A stretch of DNA of 64,000 nt from Ectocarpus siliculosus (Eukaryota > Sar > Phaeophyceae > Ectocarpales > Ectocarpaceae): NCBI GenBank assembly GCA_000310025.1, contig FN649731.1, positions 399,213 to 463,212 of the forward strand, read 5' to 3'. Under the pieces are notes generated by a model. It was not told the DNA's origin, made no database searches, and saw nothing but the letters and a program-made list of their open reading frames with translations. Shown here piece by piece: positions 24,531 to 36,141 of the stretch. Made by a program: the position numbers and the translations under genes. Every line of letters begins with the position of its first letter. The first letter of the stretch is position 1.

Positions 24531-27037
24531 GTAACGGCTGTTGTGCGCCAAGATGATAGTGGCTCGGTCGTGGTGGGGTAAAGCCAGCCAGCTAGCTGCT
24601 GCTGCTGCTGGCTGGGCTGGCTCGTGGGCGGATGATCGGAGGCAGTGGGAAGGGAGTGGCAAGGCCGAGGCTCAGGAGGAGACACACCGATCACCTGTCC
24701 TGAATTGTGGGCCTTGATTTGTAGCTATCGTAGCTACACAAATAAAAGAGATGAGAGATAGAGCAAGGCAGAGAAGCAACTCCTTGCGCAATACCCCGAG
24801 CCAAAATTACCCGCCGAGAGCTGAGCCCCGTCAAACAGAGCTCTTTGTTATGCACACACGCACACGCGCGTAGGCAGCTTGCTAACCTTGCTTAGCCTTC
24901 GTTGTCGGCTTGCTTACCTCCTCGAGCTTCTGCAGAGACAAAGAATGTACCGAACGTTCCCCACTCACCAACGGCCACACACACGGCAAACCACAACGGT
25001 CGCTGTTGGCGCTACACTGCGCACGTACGTCTCTTGGACGGGCACCCGTGTGTGTTCCACACACACGTAGGTTTGTCGCAGTGCCCTCCTGCTATCTTGT
25101 CACAGCGCAGTGTCTCCCTCTGACCACTTTCATGTCGGTGCGCCTTGTCTTCCAACCTCTTCAATATTGCATAATTTTCCTCTTCCCTCACGCATGATAA
25201 GCAGCTGCTAGCAGCGTCCCAGGAAAAAATATCAATAATGCGCACTGCAAACAAATAGCGTGTGAGAACTAGTCTAGCGCCTGAGAACACAACAAGAGAG
25301 TAGTGATTGCCGGCGGCGAGGAGCGTTACTCAGGCACTGGTCGGGAGCACTGCGCAATTTTGGCGCGGATGTTCGGCGTTTTAAAATAACATGTCGCGTT
25401 TTCTACGCATGCACACAGATACATTCCAACAATAAGAGAAGGGCACTTCGTTCTTTTCCACCAAGAAGAACAAATTTAAGACGGGTGCAACATGGTTGTT
25501 TTGCCTAGAAAAGGATATCGATATGTAACAATGTGGGGGATGGCGCGTGAGGGTACCTTTGCGGGCATTTCGATGATGTTGCGCCGTAGCGGTGATTCAG
25601 AACGCCGTAAATGGTGCATGGATGCAGTGCATGATTATCAGCATGGGTCGGGAGCATGTGGTGAGTCATGCACACCGCAAACGTCTTCTTAAGTCGCCGG
25701 TTCCCTTCACCCTGGCGGCCGAAAGGCTGGGTACACGGCCCTGTTTGAGGTGTTTCACCACACCAAAACACGACAAAGCGCACAAAAACCATGAGGATCA
25801 TGGATGGCATGTACATACAAAGCTGACTGACCCTGGCAGAAGGGAGTGGGTGTCAATTGGGCATGCCTTCGTGCGAGAACCGTGGGTTCGGATTTATAGC
25901 CCCGGCCGTCCAAATCTGGGTGAGCCGAACCAGAGCCGAAACCACCAGAAAGTGCTCACAGCTCCGGTCAAGTCGGGAGTTTTTTTGTTGGTAAGCTCCA
26001 CATGGGCCCTGGACAACTCGTGAGCGACTCAAACCGGGGACAGAGTGTCGTCGTGTGCCCATCCTTCGCCCCCGACAACAAACAAGAATGCCTGTGCAGT
26101 CTCTATTTGTTTTAAAGTACGCCCGATGGCGTGCCTTTGCCGCCTCTGGAACAGGCAATGCTCGCCATCACCATACTTGTGTCGTCGAGTAATGCTATTC
26201 TTGTGCTCCTGATGCAGGCAGGCAACTTCCGACAGAAAGAGGAGTGTGCCTTGCTGTTTTGTGTAGAGGACGTGGGTGGTTTGAGAACGGCGCAATATGG
26301 TCCTGAAACATTCACGCGAATATTGGGCCTCGGGACGGGGGTGGCCCCGGAGGGTGATTGCGAGCATTTGGATGAAGTTGCCTCGAAGGCCTACATTGGC
26401 GACCAAAAGCAGCGTTCACATGGTTTAGCGCACAAGGACCACACGACGCCGCTGGCTGAAGCGTGGCGATCGACGGAAAATGAAACCATGAACAGTAGCA
26501 AGTTGTCAGCAGGACATTTGCGTTTGCATGTCCTTCAACACAACGTGTGTGTCTTTTCTCGCGCGTGAGCGCCTTTGATCAACAACAATGGCACTGCCGC
26601 CTTTTTCTTCTCGAGGTGCTAGTTTCAGTGTTCTACTCAAGCCGGACCCTCTCAACTCAGCGCGTTGAAACTCGAATCCTACCGCGCAAAACACGCCTGG
26701 TGTGTCCATACTCCGCAGAGGCACTATCGTCCTTTATTTTTTTCTTTTCCACACATGTTGCATGGGAGCTTCTTGTCTCGGGCTGCCTCGGTCGAAAGGG
26801 CGTGTACTTTGTCACAAACAGCCAAACAATGGAAAACCCTTCAAGCCTATCTCGCCTCGGCGAAACACGTTTGCATACCTGGGTAAGTACACGACCAAAA
26901 AAAAAAACGGGATAAACCATGCACACACAGGACACCAATCCCTCTTTGAGCCTGCGCCCACTGTAGCACCATAACGCGTGCCCGGTCCGACCTTGACCCC
27001 CAAATGCATCACGTGTTTCCGTAAGGATTCACAAAAC
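24531..27037. other. Intergenic sequence without a recognised gene
   Basis: Several 60-145 aa open frames exist (for example 26131-26568 forward), but none has a domain, splice context or the codon bias seen in real exons nearby. The left part should include the ATG5 promoter. The right part abuts the last exon of the transposase-like gene. Confidence 0.45.
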
Positions 27038-28924
27038 TCAAGGCGCTAAAACGGAGCTGAGGAAAACAAGGTCAAGCCGCCCAAAGCAGTCAAACACGCG
27101 CACCAACGGCTTGTCGCGGAAACACCTGCCGCATGTCCAGAGTGCAGCCTGGCACCCCGACAGACTGGTTGAGGCGTGGCCGTCGACTCTGCTCAAGAGG
27201 GCGCCTAGTAGCTTCCTGTTGTACTTCCTATTCTGAAGCTCGTTGATGACACTGAGCGAGTACGTGAAATTGGGAAAGGTCATGTTGTTGATAGACCGCA
27301 AGTACATGGCCTTAACCCCATGGTCGGACTCGTGGCGGGTGAGATTAACCCCACCGATATCTTTACACGTCGTCAAGCCACTGTACAGCTTCCTACAATC
27401 CGGCCCGTGGTTGTTCTCGTGGTGCCCATCAGGCCCGATGCGCATCTCCCTCTTGATCGGGTCCCCCTCGAAGTTTTTGTACCTCGTGTCGTGGAAAATT
27501 GCATCGTAGCCAACCACCTTGCCTTCCTCCGTCGTGGTTGCGTGCGGTGCAGCGTTCCGCGCCAGGCTGAGCTCCAGCTCTTTGAGTGCGTAAACGCCCC
27601 GCCCAAATCCAATTCCTCCACGCACGGCGATCGCTTGCAAAAAAACACGAAAACACGGAAAACGGACGCAGGCATACCAACATGAAACACCGGCGTCAAA
27701 TTGTGCAGAGGGCGGGCCCCGCCCTTGAAACGTGAAGTCAACCTGCCGGCCGTAGAGAATTTCGCCTACTCGTGTCGATGCTAAAAAAACAATACTACCC
27801 ACCCATACCAGAGGAGTGGACTCCCATCACCAGGCGGCGACTGGACAACAGGCAAGTCATACGAGCAACTTTCGTGCAGTGCACTTCGTAAGTGCATACC
27901 CGAAAACTCTACCAAACAGAGAACAGCATCAATGCGCCGATACACGATGTGCACCGAAAGCATGGAGCACCCGAACGTCACCCACCTCTGCACACCGAGC
28001 AGCGAGAGCTCCGACTCAAAGGGGTATCGTCGCACGTGTTCAACCTATTGTACTAAGGTGAGCGGTGCTGGGCAGCAAAAGAATACCTCCTGCCCGCTAG
28101 CACCTTCACCAACATCACCACATCGGCGCACCTGCTCTCTCTCTCGCTTCTGAAGTCAAAGGCTTGAGGCAATCCACGACGAAGTCCACCTTGGCCTGCA
28201 GACAAGAACGGGCGCAGGGATATGGCGTCGCGTCAACACATGTGCAAACGATGCAGAAGCAGATTTGGCCGTGCCGGTTAAAAGAGCTTTTCTAAAGTTG
28301 GGAAGGGGCCAGTCAGCAAGTCGGGATGAAGCAACAGCGTGTTATTCAATTTTTGCCTCTGCCGTGCTGTCCAAGCGCATGTTGCCGTGTATTGCCAAGC
28401 CTTTTTAGCGGGGTTGTAAGTGCACACAGGTTGGGTTTCATCTCGCACATCAAACCCAAAGCGGACCACCAAAACAAGCCGGGACAGTGGAGGCTTTTTT
28501 TTTGTTGCTTCACGCCACTTCAGCTGCGACTTTTCCGACTTCGTCTAGGGCGGAGTGTGCTCAATGCCTGCTTGCCTCAGTCAATGGACTACTGACAACG
28601 CACCAAACAAGTGCTTATTATTCTGGCAACTTTTGAGCGCATACTTGCTCTCGAGGGGCGGGAGATACTCAACGGTTGAACCCGCCGGCCAGAATGCAGC
28701 ATCCAATTTTCTCACCTTGGCGTATCTACGCAATCCTGTCTCCAGTTCCCCCTCAGAGATGCAGGTGGCATGGAGCCACGATGGTAACGCGGACACTTTG
28801 CTCGCTTGCCTTGATCCCGATAACCCCACGAGCACCCGCAGTAGGAAACCCGCTGCATCAGCGTGGGGAAAGCCGCCGCCCTCGTCGCCCCCCAAAGGCG
28901 CGTGCACAACCCATCCCGCAGCTT

Positions 28925-29000
28925 CGCCCGCAGCCCCTCCCACTGCCCCTCCCACTGCCCCTCCCGCTGCCCCTCCCGCTGCGTCTCCTGCTGCTTTTCG
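28925..29000 (-). repeat. 12-bp tandem repeat coding for Ala-Gly-rich insert
   Basis: On the plus strand CTGCCCCTCCCA/G is repeated about six times. In the transposase-like frame it encodes GGAVGGAVGGAAGEAAG-type sequence, a slippage expansion inside a coding exon. Confidence 0.7.
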
Positions 29001-29995
29001 GTGCCAGTAGTAGGTGAAGACGAGCACTTCGAAGAGGGACAGCACACGCACCCCATCTCGGTGCAGGGCATCAAGCGCTCTCGTCGCTGTTAGCTTGCTT
29101 CGCCCTCCGACAACCTTGGAAAACTTCGCGGCCCAAAACAGCGCTTCGTCGGGGTCAACCTCGCTTTGGAGGCCGGGCCGCGGACCCGCCGTCTCCATGA
29201 CGGCGTACATGTCCTCGCGGTCGGTGGTCCTCGGGAGATCTTGAAACGTGCGAGCCGCTGTATCCCGCGTGGCACTGTTGCGGTTGTTCCCCACGTGTGC
29301 CAGCTCGGGGAACACCACATTCCCTTCGCCGTCCCGCTGCAGCACCCCGGTCTTGTCCTTCAGGAGCCCAGGGCAATACTTTTCAAGCCCCTTCACCAAC
29401 TTGCACGCGGCGTCGTACGACAGGAGGTACGGTTTCACCTGCCAAGGAGAAGGCGTTCAGAGGCGACCTAATTGGAGATGCGATCAGTCGGCGTTAGTAA
29501 TGACACTCCGCACACCACCTGCTACCCTTACGATATTTTTACGGGCCATCCTACCACTGCACGTTTGATATGGACGGTCGCACTGTGCAAGACGGAAGAG
29601 GTCCACTCCCGGAGCCACACAATGGTCCTCGGGGTTGTTTGCTTCTAATTATGCATACCAATAACTTCTTCAATATTGGTTACTGACATGGTTCGGGATG
29701 TACAACCCAACGATCCCTGTAGATGCAAACCTTTTTATACAAACGCAGCCTATATAGTGACACGAGCGACCTCGAGGGAGCGGTCACGACTTACTCCCGC
29801 AACAAGAATCACGGAAGTGAATGGCTACTAAATTTTCAGACCCCGTGGCTCAAAAACTACAACATGAACCATGAATGTTCTCAAGGCGTGTCGATGAAAT
29901 CGATCATGCTCTGAGACATGCTCAAGTTTCCTCGCTTACGTATCGCTGAAGCATTCACATTCTGACCATAACACCGCCCTTTATGGCTGCAGAAC

Positions 29996-30034
29996 GTTGC
30001 AAGAAATTCACACTTTTGCGACATTTCTTGCAAC
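29996..30034. repeat. Perfect 12-bp inverted repeat (hairpin) in intron
   Basis: GTTGCAAGAAAT is followed 15 bases later by ATTTCTTGCAAC. The motif AAAAAGTTGC then recurs several times up to 30120. Located in the large intron 29439-31042 of the transposase-like gene. Confidence 0.7.
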
Positions 30035-30329
30035 TTTCCTCATGTACGCTCAGTATGGGAGCAAAAAGTTGCGCAAAAAGTTTTGAGCAAAAAGTTGCAA
30101 TCTGGAGAAAAAGTTCTGCAATTTCTTCGCGACGAAGGTGGCGAACAAAAGTTGAAACGAACGGCGCAGCTTCCGGCAATCCACGTCAAGCTGCTATACC
30201 GCTACCACACACGTAGACCCTCTCCAGCTTCGATTGTGGGAAGGCCGTGATCATCGACATCTCGACGAGAACTTAACGAGATGCCTCATGAATTGTATCT
30301 GGAAGGAGGTGATACCATGAGCTGTTGGG

Positions 30330-30720
30330 CAACGCCAAGTTTGGCGCCGTGAGGTGCCGAATGCGCCGGGAAAAGCGTTTGTGCTGTGCTCGACCGTCAG
30401 CGGCCGCGAGCGGTTAGTTCACTATCGGGGGTTTTGACCGCCACGGGTTTGGTTATCCACCGACAACTTTCCGAAGGAGGAGGCAACAGCAATAGCAAGG
30501 CCACTCGGCGGGAGGTAGCTCTCTGCTTCATCTTTTATGCCCCAAGTTTTGGTGCTGTAGGGTTTCGTGCGCGTCGGGAAAAAAGTATTGATTGACACAC
30601 GTCAGAAACCCGTTGGTTCAAGTTCGCGTGGATTATGAGCTCATGGTTTCTTTTTCAGCGATAACTTTTCGAAGGAGGAGACAACAGCAACAGCAATGCC
30701 ACCCGAGGGAGCTAGCCCTA
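30330..30720. repeat. Imperfect ~200 bp tandem repeats in intron
   Basis: CGAAGGAGGAGGCAACAGCA (30472 onward) recurs as CGAAGGAGGAGACAACAGCA (30671 onward), followed both times by a similar GCCAC...GGGAG block. CAAGTTTGGCGCCGTGAGG near 30330 recurs as CAAGTTTTGGTGCTGTAGG near 30543. Two to three diverged copies are present. Confidence 0.6.
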
Positions 30721-32168
30721 CCCAGCATCTTTCTGGTACGAGGATAGATGCCTTGGGGTATCGTGAGTGTGTATAAAGAAGGCTTTGCAACTACCCTCTC
30801 CCGCACGCTCTGGTCGTTTTTTTCGCGGTGTGATGCGAAAGGCGTGTGCCTGCTTCTCGTCGTTGCTAAAACAAAAAACAACACCTCGGCATTCCGCTAG
30901 TCCCGTGCACAGCACTTTCTTCATCCCATAACGAGCGTGCACCAAAAGTTCCATTGACAAGAGTTCCCGGACAAAAGTTTCACCCAAACTTTAACTTTTC
31001 TCACAACTTCTTGCAAAAGAATGATATAAATCATTTGCCCACCTTCATCCACCTCATGAAGTCAACTACGTCGTTCGGACTTTCGGCTGTGGGCAGCACC
31101 TTCCACGCCACCATAACGCCTGCCGGAGTGAAGGCGCACACTATACCCGCGGTCGCCACCCCCCCTCGACCGCCAAGGAACTGCTTGGAGCAGTCGCCGT
31201 CATGGAACAGCGCGCGAAACTTTGCGATGTAGTCCTCTTTCCTCGGTAGCCTTGACCACAGATATAAGAGCATCAACAAGGCGAAACAGGGTAACCGGAA
31301 AATCAGAAGCCTTCCCAGAAAACAGCGAGGCGAGTCGTATGTACGTATTCCATTCATGTCGACTGCGAATTTAGTGCCAGACGACGGACAGGACAAGACA
31401 CATGTGTTGGGAGAAGCATCAATTGGGTAAGTGTTTAGCACGCCCCGGAAAGAGGCTGACTGGGGTTCGTACAACATAAAAACTAGGTTAGGGGTAACCT
31501 GGTCCCTCCGACTCTATGGCAGTCTTCAACCTAACGGCAGTGGGGAGTATGGGCCCGCCTCGCGTGGGAACACCAGCCGCACCCGCTCGGGCTCAAGGTG
31601 CCGAAGACGACCTTGTGCAGCTTCTTGAGGTCCTCGGCCGGCATCTCGTCGACCAGGCTGATACCCCCGCCTTTCTCCTCCGATGCCCCCAAGAGGTCCG
31701 CACGGTTGGGTGGCACGAACGTGTACACCGATTTCGGGACCACCGCGCGATCCGTCTTGATCCCCCTCTCGGCACGCCGATTGTCGGGCGACACCCAGGC
31801 AGGTGTTCTGCCGACGGCCTCCAGGTCCCCCAAGACGAACTGAACGCGCTCGGTGAAAAACACCGCCGACACCAAACTCAACTTGAGGCACAACATCGAC
31901 ATGTCGAAGTCGAGAGTAGTTTCGGGTCTCGTCTTGTTCGCTAGCGCTTTGGTCAGCGTGTTTACCGACATCTTCACGCAAGCGTCCACGGTAAACACCT
32001 CCGAGTGCGAGCCCCACTGAAAGCACCGAAACTCAAACGAGAAGTTGATGACGGCTAAAAAGCCGAGGAATACGTTCGTGAGCGTAACGAAGAACCTGGA
32101 GTCTTTATCAGTGATACTGTGTTTGGCAAGACACACGCAACAGCGGAGGGAAGGGCAGAAAATGCCGT

Positions 32169-32268
32169 NNNNNNNNNNNNNNNNNNNNNNNNNNNNNNNN
32201 NNNNNNNNNNNNNNNNNNNNNNNNNNNNNNNNNNNNNNNNNNNNNNNNNNNNNNNNNNNNNNNNNNNN
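32169..32268. other. Assembly gap (100 N)
   Basis: A scaffold gap of arbitrary length. It falls between coding blocks of the transposase-like gene whose phases do not match, so a missing exon may lie in it. Confidence 0.99.
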
Positions 32269-34651
32269 CGCTCTACCTGCACGCTCACGATTCGCGGCGC
32301 CTGCGATGCATCACGTGGTCCGTTGACAGGACAAAGGGTGACGTCGTTCAGGGAGGAATTACATTGGGCAAACGACAGACAGAACAGGGTATACCCCGGT
32401 CGAACCACGACACACACGGTCAACATTTTGTTTGGCGCATGGGCGTGGTGTTCTGTGGAGTATGATGGGACTGTAAAAGGTGCGAGCAAAGGGTGAGAGC
32501 GCGCGCACGCCGCGGCGCCGCGGCCTAGCCGTACCCCTGCCCTCCAGTGTAACACGTCTCCAACGCCCTGTCATCAAGAGCATTCCCTAGGCCCCCCCGA
32601 TGGATGGTCGGTCACGATTTGGGGTCACGGGTAGGGTGTTTAGGGAAAATACAGTCAGACTTGAGCCGAACCTTTCGTAGGAAGAGTTGGAGGAGTTTTA
32701 ATTTCCTGCGGTTTCCCCCCTGATCAGGATAAAGGGCCCGAAAATCAGGGTACAATTTGCAAAGAACGACGCAGCAGGTTACCTGTACTCTGGGGGTTTT
32801 CGACCGAATCAGGGTGAAAAGTGACCTGGCCAATCAGCTACGCCCGCTTAATGTGTCGCGGCTCTACCAGGGTAACCCTGTTGTGACATTGGCCCAATGG
32901 CAAAGTTCTCCGACTGATACGATAGCGTCCTGGGAAAATATCACTACCACGACGCCTTCACCCTTAGCCTATTTTCAACAATGCATCAGTTTCGAGATCG
33001 AGCACCCGCAATCGACCATCTCAGATTCAGCACGTAAGCGCTCATGACACAACTTTCAAGAAACCAGAGCAACAACAGAGGCCAAATCCACGCCTCACCT
33101 CTGTCACAAGCGTCGCATTGACGTCGGCCTCGGGAAGGAGCTCACCCCCGCAGGTGCACTTCGTTTGAGAGACCACCAACCTTCTCGCCGGTGTCTCAGA
33201 GAGTCGGGCAAGTCCGGACGGAGCGGTAGGTGGAAGAGCTAACCGCCGCATGTAGGTAAGCATGTCCGCCAGTTTTGAGCAGTATGATTCAGCGTCGCTG
33301 TCGAGAAACACCTGTGGAGTACGCGGCAACGCAGAGCCACCCGAAGAAGCACCCGCTGCTGCTCCGCCCTCTCCGGTACTCGACGCCGTCGAATCCAACC
33401 CAATGCGGGAAAAGACAGCAACGACCAGGGTGTGCGCGCACCTTGCGCGTTTCTTGTTCTTGTTTTCCGTGCAGGCCTCTCCCTTCACGGCCTGGGCGGG
33501 GAGGGTGCATGACTGGAATCACCGAGAAAAATAAGTAATCGATCTTTGGTCTGCGGCCTTCCATGCAAGACGTTTGTGTTGGGACGAAGTACCTCAGCCC
33601 CGACCCGTGCAAATACTACAGGAAATTGCAAACAGGGTCGCCAGCAAGACCTCGTGCCACAGCAGTACCGTTTTACATGTTCATCAAAGGGAAGGGCAAG
33701 ATGTGTTTCTGGCATCCTGCTGACACAATCGCAGAACTCGCGGAGAACTCGCAGAACTTCTCCAAAACTAGGGCAGCCCTGCCGTGTTTTACATTTGTCT
33801 TCATTGATATCCAACACCAATGACAGTAGTTGCTCACCCACCGAGCCTGATTAGACATAACCCATGTTGTACACCACACATCGTTTCGCCGGCGTTCGAT
33901 GGCTAAGATAAGTTACACAACACCTGCACGCACTTGCATATTCTCGTAGCCCTTACCTTGCACATGAAGTGCCTCGAAGATGTCATCCTCCGAGACCCCT
34001 CCCCTTCTGAAACTTGGTCGAACTTGACAGAACCCCAGTCGAGCTCCGTCGTTCGACTCCGCATGTCGAGAACCATATACTGGTGGCGTTCCGTCTCCAC
34101 GACCGGCCACACCCCACTACGCTCTGCTCCTTCCACTATGGACATGACGTCGTTGCATTCTTCGGGCCGTCAAGTGACTACCCAACTTCGCTGCTGTCAC
34201 AAGCTCCTTCGCTGCGGCGTAGTCTCTACTTGAGACCCCACCTAGCACGCTGGTTGCTCTCTTCATCGTATTCGCCGCCATATGCTCTAGTGCCAAGGCG
34301 GCGTGCTGGCACAGGGCCTCCGACAGCGCTGGCCACTCCGCCGTGACTCCCCACCGTTTGTTGTTGTGATACGAAACCCGCCGTTGCCCTTCGAAGTAAA
34401 CGAGAACCGACGTGGCATGCACAGGTGGTGAAAGGCGCTGTCGGCAATAATATTGATCCGCCTTTGACGAAAATGAGTTGGATGTCGACGGTAGTTTAGA
34501 ATCCATACTTCATACCAGGCCACACAAAGTCTGCGTTCTGAAGATGGCACCACGTGTCTCTACAAGCCCAACGCATTATTTCAACGATTAGCAGCGAAAC
34601 ACGCTGGGGCAGGAAACAAGGTTCCAGGGTCGAACAGCACGATCCTTTGTC

Positions 34652-35044
34652 TCACCCTTGACATTCTGTCCTCGAGCAGCTGGAGGTTCTGCGTTGCCGG
34701 TTCACACAGGTTGCAACATAAACTCCAGCATTCCCGGCTCGAACCGCAACTGTCGTGCTCTCGTCGCCGGTGCGCCACGGCAACTGGTACACTTTCCCCC
34801 GCGGCGGCGGCGGCGGCCCACCAATGCCGCGCCCCCGTCCTTGCCCACTCCGACCTCCGTGTCCTCGTCCTTGCCCACTCCCTCGTCCCACGCGTCCACG
34901 CCCCCCCCCACCCCCGCCTCGAGATCCTGCCTGGACAAGCTTGCGCCTGCTGGCGTCGGCGTTACAGCTGGACCCGTCCGGCGGGGAAAAAAACAAAGGC
35001 GTGGCGACGGTGAGGACGAGGGTTAGGACAAAGCGGAGGTACAC
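34652..35044 (-). CDS. Gly/Arg-rich open frame, possible exon
   Basis: The open frame (first codon GTG, so no proper start) encodes a hydrophobic stretch LRFVLTLVLTVATPLFF, then RGG/GRG repeats and PPPPPRGKVYQLPW, ending in a Cys-containing tail. RGG repeats often bind RNA. The hydrophobic start could be a signal peptide if an ATG is supplied by an upstream exon. It lies just upstream of the transposase-like blocks and may belong to them. Confidence 0.3.
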   Translation of the reverse strand: MYLRFVLTLVLTVATPLFFSPPDGSSCNADASRRKLVQAGSRGGGGGGRGRVGRGSGQGRGHGGRSGQGRGRGIGGPPPPPRGKVYQLPWRTGDESTTVAVRAGNAGVYVATCVNRQRRTSSCSRTECQG

Positions 35045-35508
35045 GCAACGGTACGGTCTGCTCTCACAAATTCAAAGCAAATCGACGAGCAGAGTTTTCT
35101 GTCTTCTTTTCTGAAGAATACATAGCAAAATAGGGCCTTGCTTGCTTCCATAATCGCCGTATACATACGCGAGAAGGTTCCGCCGAAATGGTTGATGTCA
35201 CCCAGAATTGCGCCAAGACACTTTAACACAAAACATCACCACGAACGATGTGCGCATACACATGTGTACATACCAAGTTCATGTACACAGGCGATTTTTT
35301 AACCCCTATCTGGCGACTCTCTCGAGCATACGCTTGGCAAATAACAACAAACAGAGCGCCGCACAGAGCCGCGGCAGAGCTCTGGGAGCTCTGGGAGCTC
35401 TGCTGTAATGAAAAGCACCGTTGGTGCCGGCTGTTTCGAGTTTAATCCTGATCAATTGTCCTCTGTTCAAATCGGTTACACCAACAGCAGTGTCTCTGAG
35501 GATGGTAA

Positions 35509-36141
35509 TCACCTGTTACAGCCACATGCGCTCTTCAAGCCCTTGTGGTGCTTGCAGCACCTTGCGTCTACGGGTGCGGAGAGATTGAAGACGGAGAAGC
35601 ACGCTCGGTCTCTCGATTTGTGGACCCATCTTCCGCAGTTACGGTTATCCTGGCACAGCTTGAATCTTTTGTCTGACCTCGCCTCCGGTAAGTTGCACAT
35701 CGCACACTGCTGGTTGAAGTTGTTGTACGGTCTCTTCCCCGTCTCCACGTGCCCTGGCTCCTCCGGGTGCCCTGCCGATGGTGCACGGCCCTGGCCTCCA
35801 CGGTCGGCTGCGCCGCGGGCTACCTGCCGCTGCGACGCAGAACGTGCATCGGACCGACCACGTCCTGCTGCCGGAGAGGCAGGTAGCCCGCGGCCGGCAG
35901 GGCCTGGGCGTAGAAGAATCCGTACCAGTGGACGCTGTACCGTTGGCGGGACGGTTCGCAATGATGGTACTGGAGGCGTTGGAGCTGGTTCAACTGGGGT
36001 AGGCGTTGTTTGATGAGGCCGTGATGCTCCGGATGCTGCTGCTGCAGCACCAGCTGTGGTTCCGGTTGCTGTGGCCACGGACAGGGCTCCGGGAAGGAGA
36101 CCTGCACGACCCGCAGGTGGACGCGGTGGTCGCTCGCTCAT
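35509..36141 (-). CDS. Hypothetical protein with Pro-rich N-terminus and Cys/His-rich C-terminus
   Basis: ATG-started frame of 210 aa. The first two thirds are Pro/Ala/Thr/Arg-rich and likely disordered. The last ~65 residues carry QQCAMCNLPEARSDKR, LCQDNRNCGRW, RCCKHHKG and CGC, a spacing that suggests a zinc-binding module not matching a family I know. Its place upstream of the transposase-like blocks, on the same strand, suggests a transposon-carried protein, but an independent gene is possible. A 15-bp perfect inverted repeat lies inside (35814-35828 and 35878-35892). Confidence 0.45.
   Translation of the reverse strand: MSERPPRPPAGRAGLLPGALSVATATGTTAGAAAAASGASRPHQTTPTPVEPAPTPPVPSLRTVPPTVQRPLVRILLRPGPAGRGLPASPAAGRGRSDARSASQRQVARGAADRGGQGRAPSAGHPEEPGHVETGKRPYNNFNQQCAMCNLPEARSDKRFKLCQDNRNCGRWVHKSRDRACFSVFNLSAPVDARCCKHHKGLKSACGCNR

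Larger units (their letters stand above)
27038..34506 (-). mobile_element. Degenerate transposase-like gene, minus strand, multi-exon
   Basis: Coding blocks read leftward: 33957-34506 (ATG at 34506; frame changes near 34150), 33099-33311, then a phase mismatch and the N gap, 31574-32095, 31043-31250, 28645-29438, and a last block from about 27633 to the TGA at 27038. Visible features: a CTCGGEL zinc-type segment; HDGDCSKQFLGGRGG and AGVMVAWKVLPTAES followed by YLLSYDAACKLVKGLEKYCP, which resembles the first two acidic positions of DDE/RNase H-fold transposases (KDZ or MULE type); and, near the end, GGVNLTRHESDHGVKAM with TFPNFTYSLSVINELQNRKYN, resembling the NT-xxE-xF-W...M...F..L...HN tail of such enzymes. 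These are family resemblances, not proof. The frameshift and missing exon suggest an inactive copy. Junctions inside the last intron are uncertain. Confidence 0.5.
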
